Positions 28,700 through 40,588 of a DNA stretch of 64,000 nt are shown here, one piece after another. The notes beneath the pieces were generated by a model, which searched no databases, had not been told where the DNA came from, and saw only the letters and a program-made list of their open reading frames with translations. Each line of letters begins with the position of its first letter. The stretch's first letter is position 1. Position numbers and translations under genes: made by a program. Location of the stretch: positions 14,636,032-14,700,031 of the forward strand of contig NC_086350.1 of assembly GCF_036324505.1 (NCBI RefSeq), read 5' to 3'. This DNA comes from Eleginops maclovinus (taxonomy: Eukaryota > Chordata > Actinopteri > Perciformes > Eleginopidae).

Positions 28700-30008
28700 G
28701 AGTTAGAGCAAGTGTGTATATGGGTGTGGATGTGTTTGTATCTGGAAGTGTGGGTGTGTATCAGATCGCAAGTATCCAAAAAGCTTGTCCAGGTAACGGT
28801 GGCATGTGTCCCTGTGCGTTACCATGGTGACAGTAAGTGGCCTTTCAAGAGATGTCCATCCAGATGATGAGATCAGATTACATCAATGAAGGGGAAGAGT
28901 GGAAACAAACACAGGGGTGAGCAGGGGAATGAGTATAGAGACAGGATGCAAGAGGGGTGGGGGGATGGGTCGGGCGAGCTGTTAATGGAGTGTACCAAAG
29001 GGATCATCAAAGACACACACAGCTGCGACAGGATGCACACATGTACACACCGACGGACCACAACATCTGATCATCTGGGACACATCCATTTCTTTGAATC
29101 GCCATCAGTGACACAAGCACACTATTGAGCTCCCCTAAAAATAGTTTTCATTGTTGATTAATCTGGTTAATGGTTTTGGCCTCTGAGATTTCAGATAAAC
29201 AGTGACAAATGTCCGTTTAAATTTCAAAGTTCAAGGCGATGCTTTTAAATATCTGAAAGGAAATACCCATAGATCAAAAGCTGAAAACATTTTGTTGTAG
29301 TCTTTGCGTAAAAATGATTGATTAAAGATGATCATAATAGTTAATTATTCATTTGTGGATTGACTAATCTATTAGTCTGCCACCTGTAGCATGCACCAAG
29401 AGACACGCAAGTACATCCCCTCAAACACAGCATCATATCAAGTGCCCGCTGGTTCTGTGGTGCGGTGGCAGCCATTGAGTGAGGAAGGACAAACCGATGT
29501 CATTAACTGAGACTAAGAGAGGCTGCTTGGAGAGCTGGATGTGGATGACCCTAAATGGCGGACAGCGGGGCTGTTTGTCTAGACGAAGGCTGTCTAGAGA
29601 CATTGATCTCAGACAGCTGACCAATGGATTGACAGTCACTGAGAAAAGACTGGGTGTTTTTCCAGGCAGTGGAACACAAATTGGTGGATAAAACATGCTC
29701 TCATGGGAACCTTAGTATTTGATTTAATTATCGAAACTAAGCAGACATTTAAGGCCAATCTACTGTCTTGTATAAAACAGTGTTTGCATCTATAACTGCT
29801 ACACTAATGAAGGATGAAAATGTGAAAACCACATGCCAATTTTGAGAATATGTGAGAACTTCAGAGTTCAAAATAAGCCTGAAGATTCTCAATGAAGTCA
29901 CTTAATTTGTTCTTACAGAAGAGTAAATCATTGTGTCACCTTAATGATTTACAGGTTAACACATTGTCATCCTTATAGCTGAATTATAAATAAAAAAAAC
30001 AATTTTAC

Positions 30009-30019
30009 CTTCAAGTTCC

Positions 30020-30055
<36 letters not shown>

Positions 30056-30101
30056 ATGTCATCGACACAATCGTCACCGTCCTCATTATACCAGATGTCA
30101 G
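30009..30101 (-). CDS. candidate 93-nt acidic cassette exon with Asp11 run
   Basis: A 93-nt segment between acceptor GATTTATAG and donor GTAAAA. Read in SH3-junction phase it is open for all 31 codons: ADIWYNEDGDDCVDDI, then eleven Asp from (GAT)11, then EELE, rejoining VLSIGEGG. The first 16 codons use varied synonymous Asp codons (GAC and GAT), so they look like real coding sequence rather than a simple repeat. About 24 of 31 residues are acidic. Inclusion would place a strongly negative insert in strand b of the SH3 domain. A T-rich tract and a possible branch site (TGTATTGAT) precede the acceptor. No such insert is known to me in mammalian SHANK3. Confidence 0.6.
30019..30054. repeat. (ATC)n trinucleotide run in acidic exon
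   Basis: Eleven GAT codons plus one GAG on the minus strand inside the 93-nt candidate exon. Length change here would alter the Asp run without breaking frame. Confidence 0.95.
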
Positions 30102-30567
30102 CTATAAATCACCACAAAAATCAATACATAATTGATAAAAAGTATTTCTCTTACATACGTCTTGGCTTTCTACAGTTAGGTTACTAACACTATCCCACCA
30201 CAACATACATGATGTATAACTGCTATATGCTGACCACAAACGATTTGAGATTTCGAAAAGAGCACTACTTAATCTGCAAGTCAATGTTTGTGAGGGCACG
30301 GGAGGATAGAAAGAGTGTTACATACGATAAAAACGTAATATTTCATCCAGGAAAACAGGATTTCTACACATGATCAAACCTTCTTAATGAGGGCAGACTC
30401 CTTTATTTGTGTGCTCTATCAAATCTTTTGTCATCAACATATATCTCTATACTGCTACAGCACCTATTATAGTACATACTACGAATTTCTCACTTGAATG
30501 AACCAACCTGTAATCACAATAACAAGTCTTATGAGTTAAAACTACTATCTACTGTGAGTGTTACATC

Positions 30568-30635
30568 AATCAAATGCTATGAAGACTTTTGCTATAATGC
30601 TGTATTGTATTTACCATCTGAGTCCAGACAGTCAT
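30568..30635 (-). pseudogene. dead acidic exon copy (DDCLDSD) in SH3 intron
   Basis: Reading down from about 30635, the minus strand gives GAT GAC TGT CTG GAC TCA GAT G and then donor GTAAAT. In SH3-junction phase this is D-D-C-L-D-S-D, the same flavour as the candidate exons at 32672 (YDCNDVE) and 30009 (DDCVDDI). No usable AG acceptor gives an open in-frame exon: the nearest, at an ATAAG 52 nt upstream of the donor, breaks frame and hits a stop. The stretch is 64 of 68 identical to 27098-27165. It looks like a duplicated exon that lost its 5' half. Confidence 0.45.
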
Positions 30636-30969
30636 CCATCACCACAAGAAGTAGACAAGAAATCATCTTATTGTGCAATTCATAAATATTCAAGAAAAAG
30701 ATCAAATTAAAAAGGAACAGAGGGATGTGCTACAGTCTACTGCTGACAACTAAAGTATGTCTCCATGAGAACAGAAATGGTCTTCATTAAACTACACAGT
30801 TAGACACATCTATTCCTTTAGTACGGACAACTTTCGTTGCCTTATCCACCAATATGTCATACTAACAGGTAAGCTAATAGTTATGATTATGCTTACATAT
30901 GTAAGCATGGGTGCTAACACACATCAGACACACACAGACACCCACCAACAGGCATTTAGCGAGATTTAC

Positions 30970-30999
30970 CCAGTCTGATCTCATCATAAAGACGCTCCT
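30970..30999 (-). CDS. candidate 30-nt microexon in SH3 (EERLYDEIRL)
   Basis: A 30-nt segment between acceptor CCATACCAG and donor GTAAAT. In SH3-junction phase it reads E-E-R-L-Y-D-E-I-R-L with no stop and keeps frame. The 45 nt before it are pyrimidine-rich and include TGCC just ahead of the acceptor. On the transcript strand a (UG)52 tract lies 72 to 176 nt upstream (31071-31175), a possible CELF or TDP-43 binding site. A second AG two bases inside would break frame. Prediction only. Confidence 0.45.
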
Positions 31000-31067
31000 C
31001 TGGTATGGCAAGTGATACACAAGGGTGGTAAGACATTAACAGGAATCAAGATGTCAGAGTATGAGTG

Positions 31068-31178
<111 letters not shown>

Positions 31179-32671
31179 GTAAATAAATAAACCCTCCTAT
31201 AATTTCCTCTCTCTTTTACTAGTCTTACCTCTTTCTGTCTTCCATTGCAAATGAGCCCTATTACTATTAGCAACTCATCCATGTATGAATGCAGATTAGA
31301 TGAAATGCATTATGTATCAAACCGAGGGTCATTTGTTCCAAAAGGAAGTGGCTTCTCAGTCCGAGCCTCTCTGTGCAGCAGGGATGGTCTCTCCCACTAT
31401 TGCACTAAACACCATTTGGTCATCAAAACAAACATTATGCATAGAACCTGCCTGGTCTTTAAGATGTTCAACAAGCAGTTGATATCAATGACGTATTTCC
31501 CACGTATATTCTCGGACTACAGAAGCATAGTGAATGCAACACAGCAATGGTTCTGATGGTCAGTGGCGCATATCACAGCCAGATGGTTTACTTGGCTCGG
31601 TCATGGTGCTGGCAGCCATGCGACTGTAAGCTTGTTTCCGGCATTGCCAACATGAAAGAACGGCAAAATACTGTGTGTTCACATTAGTGGCAGGGTTATG
31701 GATTCAGCTGCACCGACAAAAAAGCCAGTGACAGCAGATCCATTCAGTAGATGGAGGCACACTGGCTGCTGTTGAGTCATCACATTTCCGATAACATTTG
31801 TGTCAACATCAGTATGCATCACTGTTTCAGACAATGCTGTATCATTCACAAAAAACATGGGATTGAATTGTTATATCTGAATTGTTGTTAGTAGGTCCTG
31901 CATAAATGACAGCTCTGTCTCCAAAAGAACAGACACACTACTACAAGGTGAGGCATCACAGCATACAGGAGGGGATCCACTGATAAACAATTTTTAAGGT
32001 CACAAAATCTGTGAGGAAAAACATTTATGAATACTTCAGTTTGTATACAGGAAGAGAAAATGGGTTTAGACCAGTGTTTGTGGATTGTTTGCTATCAAAT
32101 GTTTCTGAGAACGAGGGGAGAGAGAGATAAAGGTGCGTGCGTGTGTTGTGGTTGAATACAATGATACAAAAATTGAAAATCCAAATTGACCCTTAATCTG
32201 TACTTCCTGCGCCTCTTTAGATCTGAAAGCAACATGAGAGGTCTTAGCATGAGTGCGGCCTCTATCTCTCTCTCCGGCCTTTCTGAGGACATGAGGGAAC
32301 TGTTTCCATTAGGCTAATGTGGGTTTGATCCATAGTGATGTATGTGAAGTGGCAGGATGTAGGGTCAATGTGGAGCTGGGTGTCTGTGGACAGGTGATAA
32401 GAGGAGGGAGAAAAGCAGTAAGGGTGGGAAGTACTGAGAGTAAGAAGGACACAATGTGTGTATGCATACCAACAACCAACAGCACACGGGACCTGTTTGA
32501 ATTTGCATGCACTCTCCTTGAAGTAATCACAGATTTGTACTGAGATTGTGCACATATCTCAAGTGCATTCAAACAGGACCAGGAACTAATTACTACACTA
32601 GGTAGGTGTAGGGTTGGCACACTCAAGTGAATGGGAGAGAAACAGGGTGAGAAGAATATTATGGAGTTTAC

Positions 32672-32695
32672 CTTCTACGTCATTACAGTCATAGT
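32672..32695 (-). CDS. candidate 24-nt microexon in SH3 (DYDCNDVE)
   Basis: A 24-nt segment bounded by acceptor CACTCAAG and donor GTAAAC. In the phase of the SH3 junction (one base in, one base out) it reads D-Y-D-C-N-D-V-E with no stop, so inclusion would add eight residues between RVK and VLSIGEGG. A pyrimidine-rich tract precedes it, and a TGC lies 10 nt before the acceptor, which resembles the UGC element of SRRM4-controlled neural microexons (family knowledge). The acceptor ends AAG, weaker than CAG. Prediction only; no transcript evidence. Confidence 0.5.
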
Positions 32696-33128
32696 CTTGA
32701 GTGGAGCATGGATGGAGAGACAAAAGCACACACACAAACACATGAAAGCGAAGCCACTGCGCCTCTTTGTAAAGCAGAAAACAGCACATTTTAAAAGGTG
32801 GATGAAATGATATTTCCCAATGTCAAGCCCAACACTCAAATGACTTCCAGGTTCCAGGTGCTATCACATAACTGCTTTGCACCCCAAACACACCGAAGTG
32901 ATAGTGTGCTTTGTATCTGAGACAGAGGAGAGGATGGGAATGTCTGCTCTTTGTTCTGCTACAAACCCATCTCACGAGAGCCACATGTAGCCATGAACTT
33001 TACAGGAGTTCCTTAACATACCTAGTATTGATAAAGACAGAATATTAACAGCTGTAGTGTACAGAAGTAGTTACAGCGCCGGGTAGGGAAGAAATAAACA
33101 TGTACACATAAAAAAGCAGTACATTTAC

Positions 33129-33310
33129 CTTTGACTCTTTCTCCCCGGTTGAGTTGGATCTCTCCCTCCCCCTGTGGCGTGTAGGGCTTGACCACGATGA
33201 AGGTACGTCCCGGGACAGCACTGTAGAGTTTCCGTTTGGGCCCGCGGGGGCCTGTCAGTGCTGGAGGTGTGTGATGAGGGGGGCTTGGGTCTCGCTGCAC
33301 TGAGCCAGGG
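33129..33310 (-). CDS. shank3: shank3 exon: SH3 domain, first half
   Basis: 182-nt exon entered in phase 2 and leaving one base. It encodes PGSVQRDPSPPHHTPPALTG and then GPKRKLYSAVPGRTFIVVKP and YTPQGEGEIQLNRGERVK. GPKRKLYSAVPG opens the SHANK SH3 domain; the PQGEGEI stretch is the SHANK3 version of the RT-loop region. The exon ends inside strand b of the SH3 fold, four residues before the n-Src loop. The acceptor is TTGTTTACAG and the donor GTAAAT. The intron that follows is 15 kb and holds several candidate cassette exons. Upstream of the acceptor the frame stays open for 50 codons to an ATG at 33459, which may mark an alternative 5' end. Confidence 0.96.
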
Positions 33311-34210
33311 CTGTAAACAAACACATATGTTACTGTGGTGATTCCAGGGAGCTGGTAACTGAAGCCTGTGGTCACCGACATGGTTGTCTGCGGGACAGCA
33401 GCCTGGTGACACCCCCTGGTTGCTACACTGGCCAGGGACCGATTCCTAAACAAGTCCAACGCCTGCCGATCAACAGTTAACAGTCAGTGTTCCATTGGAG
33501 ATTCATGAGAGGAGAGGACACTCCTCCCATCCACTCTCTCCCCCTCCTCCTCTTCTTATTCCCTCTCTGCCTTCTTTATTAGCACAGACAATATCCTTCT
33601 TGCTCCCTTTTACCCTCTCCTTCTATCTCTCCACTCTCCACCGCATCCTAACCGAGCTGGAGGCAGAAATGTGTAACGATAAGAGGGACTGCACAGTGTC
33701 CTTCTCTGTGTGGGTCTGTCACATCCGTCTGAAAGCCCCCCGTTACTCCAACACATCCTGAGTTGGGGCTCCAGAAGAAGACCCCTCCAGAGAGGCAGAG
33801 ATGTCCCTGTGTCCCCAGTTCAAGTTGCTCCAGGCTGGGTTACAGATGCTGCCTTGTCCTTGGGTCCTGGTCCTCCTGCTGTGGAGGAGAGAGGCTGGGT
33901 CTGCTCCCCGACTCCCGCTCCTTCTCCTGGGAGTCCCACCGCCGCGCTGCCTCTCCTCTCCCCTCCACCCCTCACACACACACGCTCGCTCACACACACA
34001 CTCACACACACTCTGGCAATGCTGCTGCTGTTGCTGCTAGTGCTGCTGCTGCTGCGCTCCTTGGCTGCCCTCCCCTTTGACGGCTCGCTCGCTCTCACAC
34101 ACCACAAGCGCTCTATGTGCATTCTAACAGTGCGCACAGGCACATACAGAGACAGCCCCCTCCACTCCTGCTAACATTGCAGCTCCGCTTGCATGGCACA
34201 CGCGGCCACC
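33311..34210 (-). promoter_or_regulatory. possible internal promoter / alternative 5' end
   Basis: The sequence upstream of the SH3 exon is richer in G+C and CpG than the surrounding intron (for example 33900-33955 and 34055-34110, with CCGCCGCGC and GGCTCGCTCGCTC). The SH3 frame stays open without a break from the exon back to an ATG at 33459 (MDLFRNRSLASVATRG, later TTMSVTTGF). Mammalian SHANK3 has several intragenic promoters producing shorter isoforms, so an internal start here is plausible. No TATA box or transcript evidence is visible, and the open stretch may be chance. Confidence 0.3.
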
Positions 34211-34345
34211 ACCACCAGCTTGTTGCTAACACATCGCTAACAGTCACCTACACACTCTAGTCCCAGAGTACGATTGATCTCCTGCTGCCTGTCTGACGGC
34301 AAGCGTGCATGCGCCATGGCTCCCTGAGGCAGGCTGTGAGAATGA

Positions 34346-34347
<2 letters not shown>

Positions 34348-34416
<69 letters not shown>
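34348..34416. repeat. (GT)34 microsatellite
   Basis: Perfect tract about 1 kb upstream of the first SH3 exon on the transcript. Confidence 0.97.
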
Positions 34417-34418
<2 letters not shown>

Positions 34419-35597
34419 TGTGTGCAGTAGGACGGGGGGGCAAAAAGCTCCAGCCCATTTAGTTTAATTGTTGCTCCTCCCTCTTTCCCTTTGCCTTGAA
34501 TCCCAACCTTCTTTCTCTCATTCTCTCACTTCCATCTCACCCTCTAATCCCTCTCAACATTTGTTCGCATTGCATCTTCACTCTCTCTCTTTCCTTCCTT
34601 CCCTCTCTCTCTGGCTGTGAATTCTAATACAGCAGCGGCAGAGCTCCGCCTAGTCTTCATTCATCACTATTTTGCCTCCACTGTGCAGGTTACATTCAGC
34701 ATCAGTCTGCTGTTTGTACTCAAAAGCTTTCTCTCAAGCATATATTTTTAACAAATTAAACATACCATTAATAAAAATACATCAATTACATGAGTAAAAT
34801 CAGACGCTCATGTTTACCGGATGTGGAATTTCCTTGAGCGTGTGCTTATGTATTACAACTTTATTATGTCCTGATCTTTGATATTATTCAGAACAAAATC
34901 CCTTGAAAGACATCTTTAAACTCCTTAATCAGGATCCATCCACCTATCAACCACTTTTAGCCTCCTGCCATTCCTCCCCCAGCATGTTGTATCAGTCACT
35001 TTATAGCTGTCATTCTTTCATTCACCTGATTCTAGCCTCATGTGCCCTTCTTTCTCCATTCTTCTATCCACCCCCTTCCTTATTTCAAGCCTTGTTTGTC
35101 TCTTTCCTTCCCCAACACTCTATTGCTTTTCTTGCACACCCCCATCTCACACCGCCTCTCTTGCTCTGTCCCCCCTCTCCATCGAAACAACGGATTGCTG
35201 ACGGCTTTCCAATTACCGCAGGGACTGAGGGGCCGGGATGGCTGCCGCATGTTAATGTCTGAGCCACAGCAATGAACATCAGCGGCGCACACAGCACAGA
35301 GGAGGGACGGCTTGAGAAGCAGGTAAATAGGACTTTGATAAAGTGACACAGAGAGATAAAAAATGTGATTTCTTAAAGAATATCTATTTCAATGAATCAA
35401 ATTTGCCCCCACACCTCTGTCACACATACACCATCCGTGTGGTTATGTACACGTGCTGACCTCAGCTGCTCCCTGCAACTGAGCTGATGATGGTCGGGTT
35501 AACACGTTATATATATGTCAGACAGAAGGAAGGGGGGGACATGGTTCCTGCTCTCTACCCTAGTTCTAATGACACATTTATGTTTCACACGATGAGG

Positions 35598-35690
35598 CTT
35601 AAAGTGGAAACTGCAAATGAACAATATAGATAGATATGGGTTTTAAAATTTCTATCTAAACTGTTCATCTGCCGTTTCCAACTTTAAAAA
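35598..35690. repeat. 93-bp near-perfect hairpin
   Basis: TTAAAGTGGAAACTGC and AAATGAACA on the left pair with TGTTCATCTGCC and GTTTCCAACTTTAAA on the right, around a loop holding TATGGGTTTTAAAATT. The stem is about 36 bp with a few mismatches. It could be a tiny palindromic transposon remnant with TTTAAA ends or a hairpin transcript. Confidence 0.6.
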
Positions 35691-38119
35691 ATCTACATCT
35701 ACAACTAAATATATTTAATAATTTAAAACAGAATCTACAATCTAGATGTTTCTCTTTTTACGTTAACATTGTAAGATTCCAACATTTATCTTTTGATATC
35801 AATATCTGTTGCATGTTTCGTCACTTTTAAGTCTAAGTTGCCACTGCAAGCATTAGTATGATGATCCACACACGAGTTGGTAATAATTTTTGATTTTAAT
35901 TCTAAATTATTAGACAACCTCTCTGGATGTAAAACAGTTAAACAGCCGTCTGGAAGGGTCCATCAGAAAGCTTTTTACAGTCACTTGAAATGAAACCAAA
36001 TAGTACAAAGAGCAGATTCTTTTTAGTTGTTATTGTGATTGTAAATTGTTCAAGGGTTTCTAATGTATTCATCCTTAGCAGAGGTACATAAAAAATATAG
36101 TGATTTCTCGTGTCTGCAGAGTGGTTTAGCTTGATATTTTTGTAAAGATGCCTATTTTTGTTATTCCTGTTGGATTTTGGATTATATACTGTAAAGTCCA
36201 CCTAGATCTATATATACATTTTATTTTCCTAGTTTGCATATTTGTTTTTCCATATGCAATCTGTAGATTGGCCATTGTTGTATTGATTTTTAACATACCT
36301 CGCCTAAAGAATTTAGTATGACTTGATTCCCCGTTTTTATTTGCCAACTTATGCTATATTTGCAAAAGATATTGTTCTTGTTCACTTGGCTTCATTACAT
36401 CCTTTCTCTCTTTTATTCTCTTCCACCATGCCTCATTATAAGTAGCGTTTACAAGATACAGATGTAGGATCCATTACATGCACACACAAGTACACAAAGT
36501 TCTAATGCAGGGTATTACAAAAGCTCCATCGTTTCCTAGGACACCAGCCATGAATATGTAACGATGGCAACTGTCAATAAAAGGAAAGAAAATACAGCCA
36601 GCAAATGTACTGATCAGTAAATAATATGAACTTGGATCTCTAAAACTGTCCATGTCTTATAAAAAATTAGCCTTACATGGGTTATTGTCCATTTTCTCTA
36701 TAAATATTCTCATCTCACATGTTCAAGCAATCTCAATCTGGAAAAAGTACACTTCAGCTTTAAATGAGGTATTAGTAATTGAGCTATCACAAACTATAGT
36801 GACTTTGACTCCAAATATTGTTTACTTTTCATACAAAATAAGCTTTCTCAGATAAAATAAGTTGCAAATGTACATTTTGGGGACTATAACCTGGTGGCTG
36901 TGCCCCCTGAGAATGTGGTCTGGGTGGAAGGTGGCACTGATGGGGTATTTGTTTGGATGATGAGTTTGAATGCCAACAATCTCTTTCCTCACATGCAGAA
37001 AATAACATGTGCATGGCAGTTATCAGATGCTTGTTAAGGATAGACGAGACCACGAAAGACAGGTTAACATTTGAACAGCTCAATAATGAGTCCAGCCACA
37101 TCAATTTAGAAGTAGTAATCTGTGAACTGCCTACACAACTCTGAATGCCACAAAAGGCTATCAAAAAAAGCAGCTAAACTGATGCATTTCTCACATGACT
37201 GCTCTGTAACCTCAGGTAAAATACTCTATCCTCAAATTGCTCATCTATCTAAGGTCATATGAGCACATTTCAAACACCTTGATAATCAGCATCACATTTT
37301 GTATCCCAATAATTATCACTCCGTCCTTGCTTTGCTGCACTTGAATGAAGTCATGCTCTTTTTATTCTTTTTTTCGGCGGGATGTGGGAGTGTTTATGGT
37401 TATCACGGTCAAATCGTGGACTCATTGGGCAGAACATTTTAAGGTTGTGAACAGCAAATCTGTTTGCACGTTGACAACTTAATGCTTTGCAGAGACTTCA
37501 CCATTAAGCAGAATTAGAAAGGGTCAATTGGCGTGATTAACACTTAACCCTAAACTCCATCTCAATTTGAGAAAGGGGACGATAAACAAACCATTTAGCA
37601 CATACTGCCAACCTTAGCTTCAGGAAAATGTTTACCCACATTACAATCCTTTCTCTACACTTAAATATTTGCTAATTTTTCTGATGTACTATTATTCAAT
37701 TTAATTTAAAGACCAAACTACAGTATAATCTCATGGCTTGAATTGAATGTTCACTGCTAAACTGAATGTTTAGCAATAACATCTATAAACTATTGGAAAG
37801 GAGTTTGGAAAGGCTACGACTACAAAAGACTCTAAGAGCTTAACACACTTGAAGAAGGCTTCTGATAAAGTCCCTCAGGGAGTGTTGTGGGTGTGTTGAG
37901 GGGAGATGGTTAACTAGGGCCTTGCTCTTAGCCATTTAGTGCTTTAAAACAGACTTATATGTTACTCCCAATCAAATTGAAGGGTAAACAGAATCTGAGA
38001 CTGACAGGTGTATTGATATGGCACCTGCAGTGATTTAACTGCTGTTATGAGCTGTCATGGTGAAGAGGGAGTTGAGCTTAAAGGAAACTCTCTCTGTTGA
38101 TCTGATTTCCACCTCTCAC

Positions 38120-38134
38120 CTATGGTCTTGAGTT
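38120..38134 (-). CDS. candidate 15-nt microexon before SH3
   Basis: A 15-nt segment with a very good pyrimidine tract and acceptor (CTCCTTCTTTCTGTTAAC then TCCCAG) and a good donor (ATAG|GTGAGA). Between the exons at 41959 and 33310 it would keep frame, changing L-S-P-G to L-R-T-Q-D-H-S-P-G. Segments this short can meet these conditions by chance in an 8.6-kb intron. Confidence 0.3.
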   Translation of the reverse strand, partial: NSRP

Positions 38135-38604
38135 CTGGGAGTTAACAGAAAGAAGGAGAAAATGCATACAAGAAGTTAAAATTTGTTTTCTCTCTTCAGG
38201 GTTTGGGGCTCACCCTCGGGGTCAAGCAAAGCTTAAATATGCAAAAGGAGCTCAAAGTGAACCTCAGGGCACGTCAACCTTGAGGACACTCCAGGGATCA
38301 AAATAACACGCTGGATGGATTTCATATCCAGTATGGCCTTGAGGCGGGAACATCTCGAAATATACCCAAGAACAGCTTGAGAAAGTGGCAGGCAAGAGAG
38401 ACATCAATGCCAGCATTTTATCCTACTGCTGCAACAGACCGGAGATACTACTGGCAGGAGATACTCAAGAGTATATCATGTAGATAAGCTGCTAGTATGT
38501 TGCAAACTGCAAGAAGAAAATCACTATTAGCCTATCAGTATCACTCTCAAATGATGACATGCACAAACCAATACTGCTGTGTCCTGCTTTGAGGAGGTTC
38601 AACT

Positions 38605-38617
38605 CCCCCCCCCCCCC
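38605..38617. repeat. C13 homopolymer
   Basis: Run of 13 C followed by a pyrimidine-rich stretch. Confidence 0.9.
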
Positions 38618-40522
38618 TTCCTCCCTATTCCTTTCCTCGTTTCTTCTCTGTTCAGCTCAGCCCTTGGCTGTCTTAACGAGTTGTGTATAATCTACACACC
38701 AACAGCCACTGGTGTGACTAATGCAAAGGAAGAGGAGAGGGGATAAAGGGTCAAAAAGAGGTAAGGAGAACGGCAACAAACAGAGATTTAAAAGGTGAAG
38801 GAACTGGATACCACCGTCGGTTTAATGTTGACATTACACAAGACAGCAGGGGTCCTAATACAGCACGTCAGCAGGAAATGAAACAGTTCCTTGCTTACTG
38901 ACAGCAAGCTACCACAGCCACCTGACATGACAACATGTTTGAGGTAATGTTGGGTGACTGAAATGAATCGTCATTTGAAATGAGGATTCGGCCACCTGCT
39001 TTGAAATCTCCTCCCTTACACTTCAGATTCAGTTGTTAGAAAGAGCCTTTCTGAACACACATTTTGATAACCTGACTAAACAAAATGTCATCTCTTGCCT
39101 ACACCTGTCAAATGTTATGTAAAAACATGTGTTTCATTAATAAATATTGGCAAAAAGTAATTTTACAATAACAATACAAAGGCAGTTTGTTGAAAATGAA
39201 GCATTTTCTGTTAAAACAAAAACAATAACTACAAAAAGAAATGAAAAGAGATTATACGTTGCTTTGCTTTCTCCCCAAACCAAGATTGATTAAAATGTTT
39301 AAGGTTCAATACTTAGTATCCCAATTTCTGACACGGACACTGTCTTCTGACATGTATACACTTCATCTGCACTACTTGTAGACTGGTCTGCAACATAACT
39401 TGCACTATTTTATTATAATTTATCCTATTCCATCCTGCACTATTCTTTGTTTTATTTTTATTTTCTTGAATCCTTGTCAAGAAAGAGCCGTCTTGATGAT
39501 TAATTATCTCTTTGTAATGACAGCACATCATGGTAAGTAGCCCATTAACCTCTTATGAAATGGGGAAATTTGCCACCTTATCACATCATCAGCCAGCCAC
39601 TTATAATATTATTATTATGTCAACTGCAGAGATGTTTCACACATACTTCTCTGCTTTCATTTGCACTGGTTAGCTTTGTTGCTTTTCCTCACCTGATCTG
39701 GTCTTAATGAGCCTCTCCGACCTGACTGTATACTCTCTGTTGTCACCATCCAAACTTCTACTGAGGCCTGGCAAAGCTTTTGAACCCTGGCAACACATGC
39801 ACAGAAGAGGAAGTGATGGTGAGTTCCACAGGAACCGATGGGCGGGCTGCTGACCGGCCAAGCTAATTTCACACTCCCCTGGTACCCATAATGCCTCTAG
39901 AGTTACCATGGGCATAACAGAAGGTCAGAGAGAGAAACAGAGAGAGGGAGGGAGAAATATTGTAGGGAAAATATTCAAGGACAGCATCAGTCTCACTTGG
40001 GTGCAGGTTCTGGCCATAGAGACCAGCTGCTCGTTCTGGGATTTTAATACATTCACTTCACTTTATTACGTAGTGAAGGTGTGATGCACAATGAAGGACA
40101 ACTCCCTGTGTGGAGAAGGCCATTTAGGCCAGGACACAGCAGACATACTAAACCTGCTTTCCACTTTTTCTTTTGCACCTCTACCTTTTCTCTAGCTTAG
40201 CATTTTAAGAATTGTGCACAATGATGGAGCAAAACATGTTTTTCTCTGCCACTACATAACCATGCCAATGCAATGCCAGATATAGCAGAAGAAAATGCAC
40301 TCAGTTTGTTACCTCAATGAGGCACAAAATTAATAGAATGAGTGGTGGGTGTTTAACACTCCAGTGTGTATTTATTAATGAACTTAATGTAATTTACATA
40401 AAGTGATTTAAGATTGAGTGAACAATGTAGATACGATTTATTTGCTGGAGTCTCTATGCGGTTTGATATGAGCATGTTACATGATTTGTGTTTATTTTTT
40501 TATGTGTCTGTATGTGTGTGTG

Positions 40523-40525
<3 letters not shown>

Positions 40526-40586
<61 letters not shown>
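40526..40586. repeat. (GA)30 microsatellite
   Basis: Perfect AG tract, 100 bp from a long CA tract. Confidence 0.97.

Positions 40587-40588
<2 letters not shown>

Noticed and set aside
31222..31255. Donor-like GTAAGA after AGACAGAAAGAG on the minus strand
   Set aside because: No acceptor gives a phase-neutral open exon; the lengths obtained are 10, 29 and 35 nt.
33022..33051. 30-nt frame-neutral segment (AVNILSLSIL) 77 nt below the first SH3 exon donor
   Set aside because: Acceptor tract is good and donor is GTATGT, but the product is hydrophobic and unlike the other candidates, and such a short match is likely by chance.
33710..34174. Overlapping Leu-, Ala- and Ser-rich open frames on both strands
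   Set aside because: They come from CTG and CA-type simple repeats in a GC-rich stretch. Frames on both strands are open together, which indicates composition rather than coding.
39693..39786. 94-nt segment with CAG|GTGAGG donor and GTTGCCAG acceptor
   Set aside because: Length is not a multiple of three and its exit phase does not fit the next exon. An internal acceptor giving 75 nt meets a TAG at once.
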